Assembly: GCF_051014685.1 (NCBI RefSeq)
Contig: NW_027479437.1
Location: 1 to 64,000 of the forward strand
Direction of reading: 5' to 3'
DNA length: 64,000 nucleotides
Source: Ptiloglossa arizonensis
Lineage: Eukaryota; Arthropoda; Insecta; Hymenoptera; Colletidae
Shown here: positions 50,191-62,444 of the stretch, in pieces
How positions within the stretch are numbered: the stretch's first letter is position 1
Layout of the letters: the number at the start of each line of letters is the position of its first letter
Position numbers and translations under genes: made by a program
Notes under the pieces: generated by a model
Databases searched by the model: none
Seen by the model: only the letters and a program-made list of their open reading frames with translations
Told to the model about the DNA's origin: nothing

Positions 50191-51630
50191 GACCAATCCG
50201 CAAAATTTCTGTTGCATCTGAAAGTAGAAACGCGCCCGATTACAACGGTATGTGTAGTTTTCCCCTAGGCCGTTCCAGCTATTCGTTTCGAGCATCAGAA
50301 CTGCGAAAATTTTGAGTTTCTCAAGCGTTTCTTACATCCAAACTGCCATATCTCGCGAACGGATTGACCAATCCGCAAAATTTCTGTTGCATCTGAAAGT
50401 AGAGACTCGCCCGATTACAACGGTATGCGCACTTTTCCCCTAGGCGGTCCTAGTTATTCGTTTCGAGCATCAGAACTGCGAAAATTTTGAGTTTCTCAAG
50501 CGTTTCTTACCTCCAAACTGCCGCATCTCGCGAACGGATCGACCAATCCGCAAAATTTCTGTTGCATGTGAAAGTAGAAACGCGCCCGATTACAACGGTA
50601 TGTGTAGTTTTCCCCTAGGCCGTTCTGGTCATTCGTTTCGAGCATCAGAACTGCGAAAATTTTGAGTTTCACAAGCGTTTCTTATCTCCAAACTGCCATA
50701 TCTCGCGAACGGATTGATCAATCCGCAAAATTTCTGTTGCATCTGAAAGTAGAAACTCGCCCGATTACAACGGTATGCGCACTTTTCCCCTAGGCGGTTC
50801 TAGTTATTCGTTTCGAGCATCAGAACTGCGAAAATTTTGAGTTTCTCAAGCGTTTCTTACCACCAAACTGCCATATCTCGCGAACGGATTGACCAATCCG
50901 CAAAATTTCTGTTGCATCTGAAAGTAGAAACGCGCCCGATTACAACGGTATGTGTAATTTTCCCCTAGGCCGTTCCAGCTATTCGTTTCGAGCATCAGAA
51001 CTGCGAAAATTTTGAGTTTCTCAAGCGTTTCTTACATCCAAACTGCCATATCTCGCGAACGGATTGACCAATCCGCAAAATTTCTGTTGCATCTGAAAGT
51101 AGAGACTCGCCCGATTACAACGGTATGCGCACTTTTCCCCTAGGCGGTCCTAGTTATTCGTTTCGAGCATCAGAACTGCGAAAATTTTGAGTTTCTCAAG
51201 CGTTTCTTACCTCCAAACTGCCGCATCTCGCGAACGGATCGACCAATCCGCAAAATTTCTGTTGCATCTGAAAGTAGAAACGCGCCCGATTACAACGGTA
51301 TGTGTAGTTTTCCCCTAGGCCGTTCTGGTCATTCGTTTCGAGCATCAGAACTGCGAAAATTTTGAGTTTCACAAGCGTTTCTTATCTCCAAACTGCCATA
51401 TCTCGCGAACGGATTGATCAATCCGCAAAATTTCTGTTGCATCTGAAAGTAGAAACTCGCCCGATTACAACGGTATGCGCACTTTTCCCCTAGGCGGTTC
51501 TAGTTATTCGTTTCGAGCATCAGAACTGCGAAAATTTTGAGTTTCTCAAGCGTTTCTTACCACCAAACTGCCATATCTCGCGAACGGATTGACCAATCCG
51601 CAAAATTTCTGTTGCATCTGAAAGTAGAAA
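50191..51630 (+). repeat. 4-mer (700 bp) tandem duplication
   Basis: 50191-50930 matches 50891-51630 with two differences I can see (TGTGTAATTT near 50956 and GCATGTGAAAG near 50567). Each copy contains the module found at 931-1550, 5479-6095 and 8628-9245, here with GTTCTGGTCATTCG as a private mark. The copies lie 42-50 kb from those relatives. Confidence 0.85.
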
Positions 51631-52321
51631 CTCGCCCGATTACAACGGTAGGTGTATTTTCCCCCTAGGCCGTTCTAGTTATTCGTTTCGAGCATCAGAA
51701 CGGCGAAAATTTTGAGTTTCACAAGCGTTTCTTACCTCCAGACTGCCATATCTCGCGAACGGATTGACCAATCCGCAAAATTTCTGTTGCATCTGAAAGT
51801 AGAAACTCGCCCGATTACAACGGTAGGTGTAGTTTTCCCCTAGGCCGTTCTAGTTATTCGTTTCGAGCATCAGAACGGCGAAAATTTTGAGTTTCACAAG
51901 CGTTTCTTACCTCCAAACTGCCATATCTCGCGAACGGATTGATCAATCCGCAAAATTTCTGTTGCATCTGAAAGTAGAAACTCGCCCGATTACAACGGTA
52001 TGCGTACTTCTCCCCTAGGCCTTTCTAGTTATTCGTTTCGAGCATCAGAACTGGGGAAATTTTGAGTTTCTAAAGCGTTTCTTATCTCCAAACTGCCATG
52101 TCTCGCGAACGGATTGATCAATCCGCAAAATTTCTGTTGCTTGTGAAAGTAGAAACTCGCCCGATTACAACGGTAGGCGCACTTTTCCCCTAGGCCGTTC
52201 TAGTTATTCGTTTCGAGCATCAGAACTGGGGAAATTTTGAGTTTCTAAAGCGTTTCTTATCTCCAAACTGCCATGTCTCGCGAACGGATTGATCAATCCG
52301 CAAAATTTCTGTTGCTTGTGA
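51631..52321 (+). repeat. Monomers copied from the 38.7-kb block
   Basis: About four monomers. GAACGGCGAAAATT appears twice (about 51699 and 51874), a monomer duplication. The CTGGGGAAATT, CATGTCTCGCG, TTGCTTGTGAAAG and TAGGCGCAC run at about 51961-52321 matches 38681-39020, roughly 13.3 kb upstream. Confidence 0.77.
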
Positions 52322-53052
52322 AAGTAGAAACTCGCCCGATTACAACGGTATGCGCACTTTTCCCCTAGGCGGTTCTAGTCATTCGTTTCGGGCATCAGAA
52401 CTGCGAAAATTTTGAGTTTCTCAAGCGTTTCTTACATCCAAACTGCCACATCTCGCGAACGAATTGACCAATTCGCAAAATTTCTGTTGCATCTGAAAGT
52501 AGAAACTCGCCCGATTACAACGGTATGTGTAGTTTTCCCCAAGGCCGTTCCAGTTATTCGTTTCGAGCATCAGAACTGCGAAAATTTCGAGTTTCTCTAG
52601 CGTTTCTTACATCCAAACTGCCATATCTCGCGAACGGATTGACCGATCCGCAAAATTTCTGTTGCATCTGAAAGTAGACACTCACCCGATTACAACGGTG
52701 TACGTACTTCTCCCCTAGGCCGTTCTAGTCATTCGTTTCGAGCATCAGAACTGCGAAAATTTTGAGTTTCTCAAGCGTTTCTTACCTCCAAACTGCCATA
52801 TCTCGCGAACGGATTGACCAATCCGCAAAATTTCTGTTGCTTCTGAAAGTAGAAACTCGCCCGATTACAACGGTATGTGTAGTTTTCCCCAAGGCCGTTC
52901 CAGTTATTCGTTTCGAGCATCAGAACTGCGAAAATTTCGAGTTTCTCTAGCGTTTCTTACATCCAAACTGCCATATCTCGCGAACGGATTGACCGATCCG
53001 CAAAATTTCTGTTGCATCTGAAAGTAGACACTCGCCCGATTACAACGGTATA
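52322..53052 (+). repeat. 4-mer module, second copy of the 44.3-kb module
   Basis: Partner of 44272-45002 at 46 monomers. It differs by CGAACGAATTG near 52459 and CTCACCCG near 52682, among others, and ends where TATACGTAC replaces TATGCGTAC. Confidence 0.8.
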
Positions 53053-53869
53053 CGTACTTCTCCCCTAGGCCGTTCTAGTCATTCGTTTCGAGCATCAGAA
53101 CTGCGAAAATTTTGAGTTTCTCAAGCGTTTCTCATCTCCAAACTGCCATATCTTGCGAACGGATTGATCAATCCGCAAAATTTCTGTTGCATCTGAAAGT
53201 AGAAACTCGCCCGATTACAACGGTATGCGCACTTTTCCCCTAAGCGGTTCTAGTTATTCGTTTCGGGCATCAGAACTGCGAAAATTTTGAGTTTCTCAAG
53301 CGTTTCTTACCTCCAAACTGCCATATCTCGCGAACGGATTGACCAATCCGCAAAATTTCTGTTGCATCTGAAAGTAGAAACTCGCCCGATTACAACGGTA
53401 GGCGTAGTTTTCCCCTAGGCCGTTCTAGTTATTCGTTTCGAGCATCAGAACTGCGAAAATGTTGAGTTTCTCAAGCGTTTCTTACTTCCAAACAGCCGCA
53501 TCTCGCGAACGGATCGACCAATCCGCAAAATTTCTGTTGCATCTGAAAGTAGAAACTCGCCCGATTAAAACGGTATGCGCACTTTTCCCCTAGGCGGTTC
53601 TAGTTATACGTTTCGAGCATCAGAACTGCGAAAATTTTGAGTTTCTCTAGCGTTTCTTACATCCAAACTGCCATATCTCGCGAACGGATTGACCGATCCG
53701 CAAAATTTCTGTTGCATCTGAAAGTAGACACTCGCCGGATTACAACGGTATGCGTACTTCTCCCCTAGGCCGTCCTAGTCATTCGTTCCGAGCATCAGAA
53801 CTGCGAAAATTTTGAGTTTCTCAAGCGTTTCTTATCTCCAAACTGCCATATCTCGCGAACGGATTGATC
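53053..53869 (+). repeat. Monomers leading into family 3, with the 0.5-kb variant
   Basis: About 4.7 monomers. TTTCTCATCTCC and TATCTTGCGAACGG near 53131 are also family 3 marks. Positions 53723-53870 carry CGCCGGATTAC followed by GTCCTAGTCATTCGTTCCG, the same pairing as at 531-600, about 53 kb away. Confidence 0.77.
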
Positions 53870-55970
53870 AATCCGCAAAATTTCTGTTGCATCTGAAAGT
53901 AGAAACTCGCCCGATTACAACGGTATGCGCACTTTTCCCCTAGGCGGTTATAGTTATTCGTTTCGAGCATCAGAACTGCGAAAATTTTGAGTTTCTCAAG
54001 CGTTTCTTACCTCCAAACTGCCATATCTCGCGAACGGATTGACCAATCCGCAAAATTTCTGTTGCATCTGAAAGTAGAGACTCGCCCGATTACAACGGTA
54101 TGTGTAGTTTTCCCCTAGGCCGTTCTAGTTATTCGTTTCAAGCATCAGAACTGCGCAAATTTTGAGTTTCTCAAGCGTGTCTTACCTTCAAACTGCCATA
54201 TCTCGCGAACGGATTGACCGATCCGCAAAATTTCTGTTGCATCTGAAAGTAGACATTCGCCCGATTACAACGGTATGCCCACTTTTCCCCTAGGCCGTTC
54301 TAGTTATTCGTTTCAAGCATCTGAACTGCGCAAATTTTGAGTTTCTCAAGCGTTTCTTACGTTCAAACTGCCATATCTCGCGAACGGATTGACCGATCCG
54401 CAAAATTTCTGTTGCATCTGAAAGTAGAATCTCGACCGATTACAAAGCTATGCGCACTTTTCCCCTACGCCGTTCTAGTTACTCGTTTCTAGCATCAGAA
54501 CTGCGAAAATTGTAAGTTTCTCAAGCGTTTCTTATTTCCAAACTGCCATATCTCGCGAACGGATCGACCAATCCGCAAAATTTCTGTTGCATCTGAAAGT
54601 AGAAACTCGCCCGATTACAACGGTATGTGTAGTATTCCCCTAGGCCGTTCCAGCTATTCGTTTCGAGCATCAGAACTGCGAAAATTTTGAGTTTCTCAAG
54701 CGTTTCTTACATCCAAACTGCCATATCTCGCGAACGGATTGACCAATCCGCAAAATTTCTGTTGCATCTGAAAGTAGAGACTCGCCCGATTACAACGGTA
54801 TACGTACGTCTCCCCTAGGCCGTTCTAGTCATTCGTTTCGAGCATCAGAACTGCGAAAATTTTGAGTTTCTCAAGTGTTTCTTATCTCCAAACTGCCATA
54901 TCTCGCGAACGGATTGATCAATCCGAAAAATTTCTGTTGCATCTGAAAGTAGAAACTCGCCCGATTACAACGGTATGCGCACTTTTCCCCTAGGCGGTTC
55001 TAGTTATTCGTTTCGAGCATCAGAACTGCGAAAATTTTGAGTTTCTCAAGCGTTTCTTACTTCCAAACTGCCGCATCTCGCGAACGGATCGACCAATCCG
55101 CAAAATTTCTGTTGCATCTGAAAGTAGAAACTCGCCCGATTACAACGGTATGTGTAGTATTCCCCTAGGCCGTTCCAGCTATTCGTTTCGAGCATCAGAA
55201 CTGCGAAAATTTTGAGTTTCTCAAGCGTTTCTTACATCCAAACTGCCATATCTCGCGAACGGATTGACCGATCCGCAAAATTTCTGTTGCATCTGAAAGT
55301 AGACACTCGCCCGATTACAACGGTATACGTACTTCTCCCCTAGGCCGTTCTAGTCATTCGTTTCGAGCATCAGAACTGCGAAAATTTTGAGTTTCTCAAG
55401 CGTTTCTCATCTCCAAACTGCCATATCTTGCGAACGGATTGATCAATCCGCAAAATTTCTGTTGCATCTGAAAGTAGAAACTCGCCCGATTACAACGGTA
55501 TGCGCACTTTTCCCCTAGGCGGTTCTAGTTATTCGTTTCGGGCATCAGAACTGCGAAAATTTTGAGTTTCTCAACCGTTTCTTACTTCCAAACAGCCGCA
55601 TCTCGCGAACGGATCGACCAATCCGCAAAATTTCTGTTGCATCTGAAAGTAGAAACTCGCCCGATTACAACGGTATGCCCACTTTTCCCCTAGGCCATTC
55701 CAGTTATTCGTTTCGAGCATCAGAACTGCGAAAATTTTGAGTTTCTAAAGCGTTGCTTATCTCCAAACTGCCATATCTCGCGAACGGATTGACCGATCCG
55801 CAAAATTTCTGTTGCATCTGAAAGTAGACACTCGCCCGATTACAACGGTATGCGTACTTCTCCCCTAGGCCGTTCTAGTCATTCGTTTCGAGCATCAGAA
55901 CTGCGAAAATTTTGAGTTTCTCAAGCCTTTCTTATCTCCAAACTGCCATATCTCGCGAACGGATTGATGA
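53870..55970 (+). repeat. Family 3 12-mer HOR (2100 bp), unit 1
   Basis: Twelve monomers, almost identical to unit 2: from 53870 to 56049 against 55970 to 58149 I find one mismatch (55604 C, 57704 G). Marks are GGCGGTTATAG, AAGCGTGTCTTACC, ACAAAGCTATGCG, AAAATTGTAAG, TGTGTAGTATTCCCC, TATACGTACGTC, TTTCTCATCTCC, TTTCTCAACCG, GCCATTCCAG and AAGCCTTTC. Two CENP-B-box-like sites lie at 55069-55085 and 55594-55610. Confidence 0.9.
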
Positions 55971-58070
55971 ATCCGCAAAATTTCTGTTGCATCTGAAAGT
56001 AGAAACTCGCCCGATTACAACGGTATGCGCACTTTTCCCCTAGGCGGTTATAGTTATTCGTTTCGAGCATCAGAACTGCGAAAATTTTGAGTTTCTCAAG
56101 CGTTTCTTACCTCCAAACTGCCATATCTCGCGAACGGATTGACCAATCCGCAAAATTTCTGTTGCATCTGAAAGTAGAGACTCGCCCGATTACAACGGTA
56201 TGTGTAGTTTTCCCCTAGGCCGTTCTAGTTATTCGTTTCAAGCATCAGAACTGCGCAAATTTTGAGTTTCTCAAGCGTGTCTTACCTTCAAACTGCCATA
56301 TCTCGCGAACGGATTGACCGATCCGCAAAATTTCTGTTGCATCTGAAAGTAGACATTCGCCCGATTACAACGGTATGCCCACTTTTCCCCTAGGCCGTTC
56401 TAGTTATTCGTTTCAAGCATCTGAACTGCGCAAATTTTGAGTTTCTCAAGCGTTTCTTACGTTCAAACTGCCATATCTCGCGAACGGATTGACCGATCCG
56501 CAAAATTTCTGTTGCATCTGAAAGTAGAATCTCGACCGATTACAAAGCTATGCGCACTTTTCCCCTACGCCGTTCTAGTTACTCGTTTCTAGCATCAGAA
56601 CTGCGAAAATTGTAAGTTTCTCAAGCGTTTCTTATTTCCAAACTGCCATATCTCGCGAACGGATCGACCAATCCGCAAAATTTCTGTTGCATCTGAAAGT
56701 AGAAACTCGCCCGATTACAACGGTATGTGTAGTATTCCCCTAGGCCGTTCCAGCTATTCGTTTCGAGCATCAGAACTGCGAAAATTTTGAGTTTCTCAAG
56801 CGTTTCTTACATCCAAACTGCCATATCTCGCGAACGGATTGACCAATCCGCAAAATTTCTGTTGCATCTGAAAGTAGAGACTCGCCCGATTACAACGGTA
56901 TACGTACGTCTCCCCTAGGCCGTTCTAGTCATTCGTTTCGAGCATCAGAACTGCGAAAATTTTGAGTTTCTCAAGTGTTTCTTATCTCCAAACTGCCATA
57001 TCTCGCGAACGGATTGATCAATCCGAAAAATTTCTGTTGCATCTGAAAGTAGAAACTCGCCCGATTACAACGGTATGCGCACTTTTCCCCTAGGCGGTTC
57101 TAGTTATTCGTTTCGAGCATCAGAACTGCGAAAATTTTGAGTTTCTCAAGCGTTTCTTACTTCCAAACTGCCGCATCTCGCGAACGGATCGACCAATCCG
57201 CAAAATTTCTGTTGCATCTGAAAGTAGAAACTCGCCCGATTACAACGGTATGTGTAGTATTCCCCTAGGCCGTTCCAGCTATTCGTTTCGAGCATCAGAA
57301 CTGCGAAAATTTTGAGTTTCTCAAGCGTTTCTTACATCCAAACTGCCATATCTCGCGAACGGATTGACCGATCCGCAAAATTTCTGTTGCATCTGAAAGT
57401 AGACACTCGCCCGATTACAACGGTATACGTACTTCTCCCCTAGGCCGTTCTAGTCATTCGTTTCGAGCATCAGAACTGCGAAAATTTTGAGTTTCTCAAG
57501 CGTTTCTCATCTCCAAACTGCCATATCTTGCGAACGGATTGATCAATCCGCAAAATTTCTGTTGCATCTGAAAGTAGAAACTCGCCCGATTACAACGGTA
57601 TGCGCACTTTTCCCCTAGGCGGTTCTAGTTATTCGTTTCGGGCATCAGAACTGCGAAAATTTTGAGTTTCTCAACCGTTTCTTACTTCCAAACAGCCGCA
57701 TCTGGCGAACGGATCGACCAATCCGCAAAATTTCTGTTGCATCTGAAAGTAGAAACTCGCCCGATTACAACGGTATGCCCACTTTTCCCCTAGGCCATTC
57801 CAGTTATTCGTTTCGAGCATCAGAACTGCGAAAATTTTGAGTTTCTAAAGCGTTGCTTATCTCCAAACTGCCATATCTCGCGAACGGATTGACCGATCCG
57901 CAAAATTTCTGTTGCATCTGAAAGTAGACACTCGCCCGATTACAACGGTATGCGTACTTCTCCCCTAGGCCGTTCTAGTCATTCGTTTCGAGCATCAGAA
58001 CTGCGAAAATTTTGAGTTTCTCAAGCCTTTCTTATCTCCAAACTGCCATATCTCGCGAACGGATTGATGA
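55971..58070 (+). repeat. Family 3 12-mer HOR, unit 2
   Basis: Tandem copy of unit 1. The mismatch at 57704 changes TCTCGCGAAC to TCTGGCGAAC and so removes one TCGCGA site, but not the fixed bases of the CENP-B-box-like sequence. The unit ends at GATTGATGA, the mark used for unit boundaries here. Confidence 0.9.
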
Positions 58071-59820
58071 ATCCGCAAAATTTCTGTTGCATCTGAAAGT
58101 AGAAACTCGCCCGATTACAACGGTATGCGCACTTTTCCCCTAGGCGGTTCTAGTTATACGTTTCGAGCATCAGAACTGCGAAAATTTTGAGTTTCTCAAG
58201 CGTTTCTTACCTCCAAACAGCCATATCTCGCGAACGGATTGACCAATCCGCAAAATTTCTGTTGCATCTGAATGTAGAAACTCGCCCGATTACAACGGTA
58301 TGTGTAGTTTTCCCCTAGGCCGTTCTAGTTGTTCGTTTCAAGCATCTGAACTGCGCAAATTTTGAGTTTCTCAAGCGTTTCTTACGTTCAAACTGCCATA
58401 TCTCGCGAACGGATTGACCGATCCGCAAAATTTCTGTTGCATCTGAAAGTAGAATCTCGACCGATTACAACGCTATGCGCACTTTTCCCCTACGCTGTTC
58501 TAGTTACTCGTTTCTAGCATCAGAACTGCGAAAATTGTAAGTTTCTCAAGCGTTTCTTATTTCCAAACTGCCATATCTCGCGAACGGATCGACCAATCCG
58601 CAAAATTTCTGTTGCATCTGAAAGTAGAAACTCGCCCGATTACAACGGTATGTGTAGTATTCCCCTAGGCCGTTCCAGCTATTCGTTTCGAGCATCAGAA
58701 CTGCGAAAATTTTGAGTTTCTCAAGCGTTTCTTACATCCAAACTGCCATATCTCGCGAACGGATTGACCAATCCGCAAAATTTCTATTGCATCTGAAAGT
58801 AGAGACTCGCCCGATTACAACGGTATACGTACGTCTCCGCTAGGCCGTTCTAGTCATTCGTTTCGAGCATCAGAACTGCGAAAATTTTGAGTTTCTCAAG
58901 TGTTTCTTATCTCCAAACTGCCATATCTCGCGAACGGATTGATCAATCCGAAAAATTTCTGTTGCATCTGAAAGTAGAAACTCGCCCGATTACAACGGTA
59001 TGCGCACTTTTCCCCTAGGCGGTTCTAGTTATTCGTTTCGAGCATCAGAACTGCGAAAATTTTGAGTTTCTCAAGCGTTTCTTACTTCCAAACTGCCGCA
59101 TCTCGCGAACGGATCGACCAATCCGCAAAATTTCTGTTGCATCTGAAAGTAGAAACTCGCCCGATTACAACGGTATGTGTAGTATTCCCCTAGGCCGTTC
59201 CAGCTATTCGTTTCGAGCATCAGAACTGCGAAAATTTTGAGTTTCTCAAGCGTTTCTTACATCCAAACTGCCATATCTCGCGAACGGATTGACCGATCCG
59301 CAAAATTTCTGTTGCATCTGAAAGTAGACACTCGCCCGATTACAACGGTATACGTACTTCTCCCCTAGGCCGTTCTAGTCATTCGTTTCGAGCATCAGAA
59401 CTGCGAAAATTTTGAGTTTCTCAAGCGTTTCTCATCTCCAAACTGCCATATCTTGCCAACGGATTGATCAATCCGCAAAATTTCTGTTGCATCTGAAAGT
59501 AGAAACTCGCCCGATTACAACGGTATGCGCACTTTTCCCCTAGGCGGTTCTAGTTATTCGTTTCGGGCATCAGAACTGCGAAAATTTTGAGTTTCTCAAC
59601 CGTTTCTTACTTCCAAACAGCCGCATCTCGCGAACGGATCGACCAATCCGCAAAATTTCTGTTGCATCTGAAAGTAGAAACTCGCCCGATTACAACGGTA
59701 TGCCCACTTTTCCCCTAGGCCATTCCAGTTATTCGTTTCGAGCATCAGAACTGCGAAAATTTTGAGTTTCTAAAGCGTTGCTTATCTCCAAACTGCCATA
59801 TCTCGCGAACGGATTGATGA
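58071..59820 (+). repeat. Family 3 10-mer HOR, unit 3 (two monomers lost)
   Basis: 1750 bp. Compared with units 1 and 2, one monomer is lost near 58320 (the TATGTGTAG and TATGCCCAC monomers are fused, giving AGTTGTTCGTTTCAAGC) and one near 59805 (GATTGACCG to GATTGATGA fused). It also has GGTTATACG, AACAGCC and GAATGTAG changes, ACGCTGTTCTAG, and TTTCTATTGC. Two CENP-B-box-like sites are kept at 59094-59110 and 59619-59635. Confidence 0.87.
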
Positions 59821-61744
59821 ATCCGCAAAATTTCTGTTGCATCTGAAAGTAGAAACTCGCCCGATTACAACGGTATGCGCACTTTTCCCCTAGGCGGTTC
59901 TAGTTATACGTTTCGAGCATCAGAACTGCGAAAATTTTGAGTTTCTCAAGCGTTTCTTACCTCCAAACAGCCATATCTCGCGAACGGATTGACCAATCCG
60001 CAAAATTTCTGTTGCATCTGAATGTAGAAACTCGCCCGATTACAACGGTATGTGTAGTTTTCCCCTAGGCCGTTCTAGTTGTTCGTTTCAAGCATCTGAA
60101 CTGCGCAAATTTTGAGTTTCTCAAGCGTTTCTTACGTTCAAACTGCCATATCTCGCGAACGGATTGACCGATCCGCAAAATTTCTGTTGCATCTGAAAGT
60201 AGAATGTCGACCGATTACAACGCTATGCGCACTTTTCCCCTACGCTGTTCTAGTTACTCGTTTCTAGCATCAGAACTGCGAAAATTGTAAGTTTCTCAAG
60301 CGTTTCTTATTTCCAAACTGCCATATCTCGCGAACGGATCGACCAATCCGCAAAATTTCTGTTGCATCTGAAAGTAGAAACTCGCCCGATTACAACGGTA
60401 TGTGTAGTATTCCCCTAGGCCGTTCCAGCTATTCGTTTCGAGCATCAGAACTGCGAAAATTTTGAGTTTCTCAAGCGTTTCTTACATCCAAACTGCCATA
60501 TCTCGCGAACGGATTGACCAATCCGCAAAATTTCTATTGCATCTGAAAGTAGAGACTCGCCCGATTACAACGGTATACGTACGTCTCCCCTAGGCCGTTC
60601 TAGTCATTCGTTTCGAGCATCAGAACTGCGAAAATTTTGAGTTTCTCAAGTGTTTCTTATCTCCAAACTGCCATATCTCGCGAACGGATTGATCAATCCG
60701 AAAAATTTCTGTTGCATCTGAAAGTAGAAACTCGCCCGATTACAACGGTATGCGCACTTTTCCCCTAGGCGGTTCTAGTTATTCGTTTCGAGCATCAGAA
60801 CTGCGAAAATTTTGAGTTTCTCAAGCGTTTCTTACTTCCAAACTGCCGCATCTCGCGAACGGATCGACCAATCCGCAAAATTTCTGTTGCATCTGAAAGT
60901 AGAAACTCGCCCGATTACAACGGTATGTGTAGTATTCCCCTAGGCCGTTCCAGCTATTCGTTTCGAGCATCAGAACTGCGAAAATTTTGAGTTTCTCAAG
61001 CGTTTCTTACATCCAAACTGCCATATCTCGCGAACGGATTGACCGATCCGCAAAATTTCTGTTGCATCTGAAAGTAGACACTCGCCCGATTACAACGGTA
61101 TACGTACTTCTCCCCTAGGCCGTTCTAGTCATTCGTTTCGAGCATCAGAACTGCGAAAATTTTGAGTTTCTCAAGCGTTTCTCATCTCCAAACTGCCATA
61201 TCTTGCGAACGGATTGATCAATCCGCAAAATTTCTGTTGCATCTGAAAGTAGAAACTCGCCCGATTACAACGGTATGCGCACTTTTCCCCTAGGCGGTTC
61301 TAGTTATTCGTTTCGGGCATCAGAACTGCGAAAATTTGAGTTTCTCAACCGTTTCTTACTTCCAAACAGCCGCATCTCGCGAACGGATCGACCAATCCGC
61401 AAAATTTCTGTTGCATCTGAAAGTAGAAACTCGCCCGATTACAACGGTATGCCCACTTTTCCCCTAGGCCATTCCAGTTATTCGTTTCGAGCATCAGAAC
61501 TGCGAAAATTTTGAGTTTCTAAAGCGTTGCTTATCTCCAAACTGCCATATCTCGCGAACGGATTGACCGATCCGCAAAATTTCTGTTGCATCTGAAAGTA
61601 GACACTCGCCCGATTACAACGGTATGCGTACTTCTCCCCTAGGCCGTTCTAGTCATTCGTTTCCAGCATCAGAACTGCGAAAATTTTGAGTTTCTCAAGC
61701 CTTTCTTATCTCCAAACTGCCATATCTCGCGAACGGATTGATGA
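59821..61744 (+). repeat. Family 3 11-mer HOR, unit 4 (1924 bp)
   Basis: Matches unit 3 at 1750 bp and shares AGTTGTTCG, ACGCTGTTC and TTTCTATTGC, but keeps the monomer lost near 59805. One base is lost near 61335 (GCGAAAATTTGAG). It differs from unit 3 by GAATGTCGACC near 60196 and ACGTCTCCCC near 60552 (ACGTCTCCGC in unit 3). Confidence 0.86.
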
Positions 61745-62444
61745 ATCCGCAAAATTTCTGTTGCATCTGAAAGTAGAAACTCGCCCGATTACAAGGGTAT
61801 GCGCACTTTTCCCCTAGGCGGTTCTAGTTATACGTTTCGAGCATCAGAACTGCGAAAATTTTGAGTTTCTCAAGCGTTTCTTACCTCCAAACAGCCATAT
61901 CTCGCGAACGGATTGACCAATCCGCAAAATTTCTGTTGCATCTGAATGTAGAAACTCGCCCGATTACAACGGTATGTGTAGTTTTCCCCTAGGCCGTTCC
62001 AGTTATTCGTTTCGAGCATCAGGACTGCGAAAATTTCGAGTTTCTCTAGCGTTTCTTACATCCAAACTGCCATATCTCGCGAACGGATTGACCGATCCGC
62101 AAAATTTCTGTTGCATCTGAAAGTAGACACTCGCCCGATTACAACGCTATGCGTACTTCTCCCCTAGGCCGTCCTAGTCATTCGTTCCGAGCATCAGAAC
62201 TGCGAAAATTTTGAGTTTCTCAAGCGTTTCTTATCTCCAAACTGCCATATCTCGCGAACGGATTGATCAATCCGCAAAATTTCTGTTGCATCTGAAAGTA
62301 GAAACTCGCCCGATTACAACGGTATGCGTACTTCTCCCCTAGGCCGTTCTAGTCATTCGTTTCGAGCATCAGAACTGCGAAAATTTTGAGTTTCTCAAGC
62401 CTTTCTTATCTCCAAACTGCCATATCTCGCGAACGGATTGATGA
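61745..62444 (+). repeat. Family 3 4-mer short unit
   Basis: 700 bp between two GATTGATGA marks. It contains the GTCCTAGTCATTCGTTCCG monomer at 62171, otherwise seen at 575, 45022 and 53772, and CAGGACTGCG near 62020. It looks like an insertion of four monomers into the HOR series by unequal exchange with the 53.7-kb type. Confidence 0.82.
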
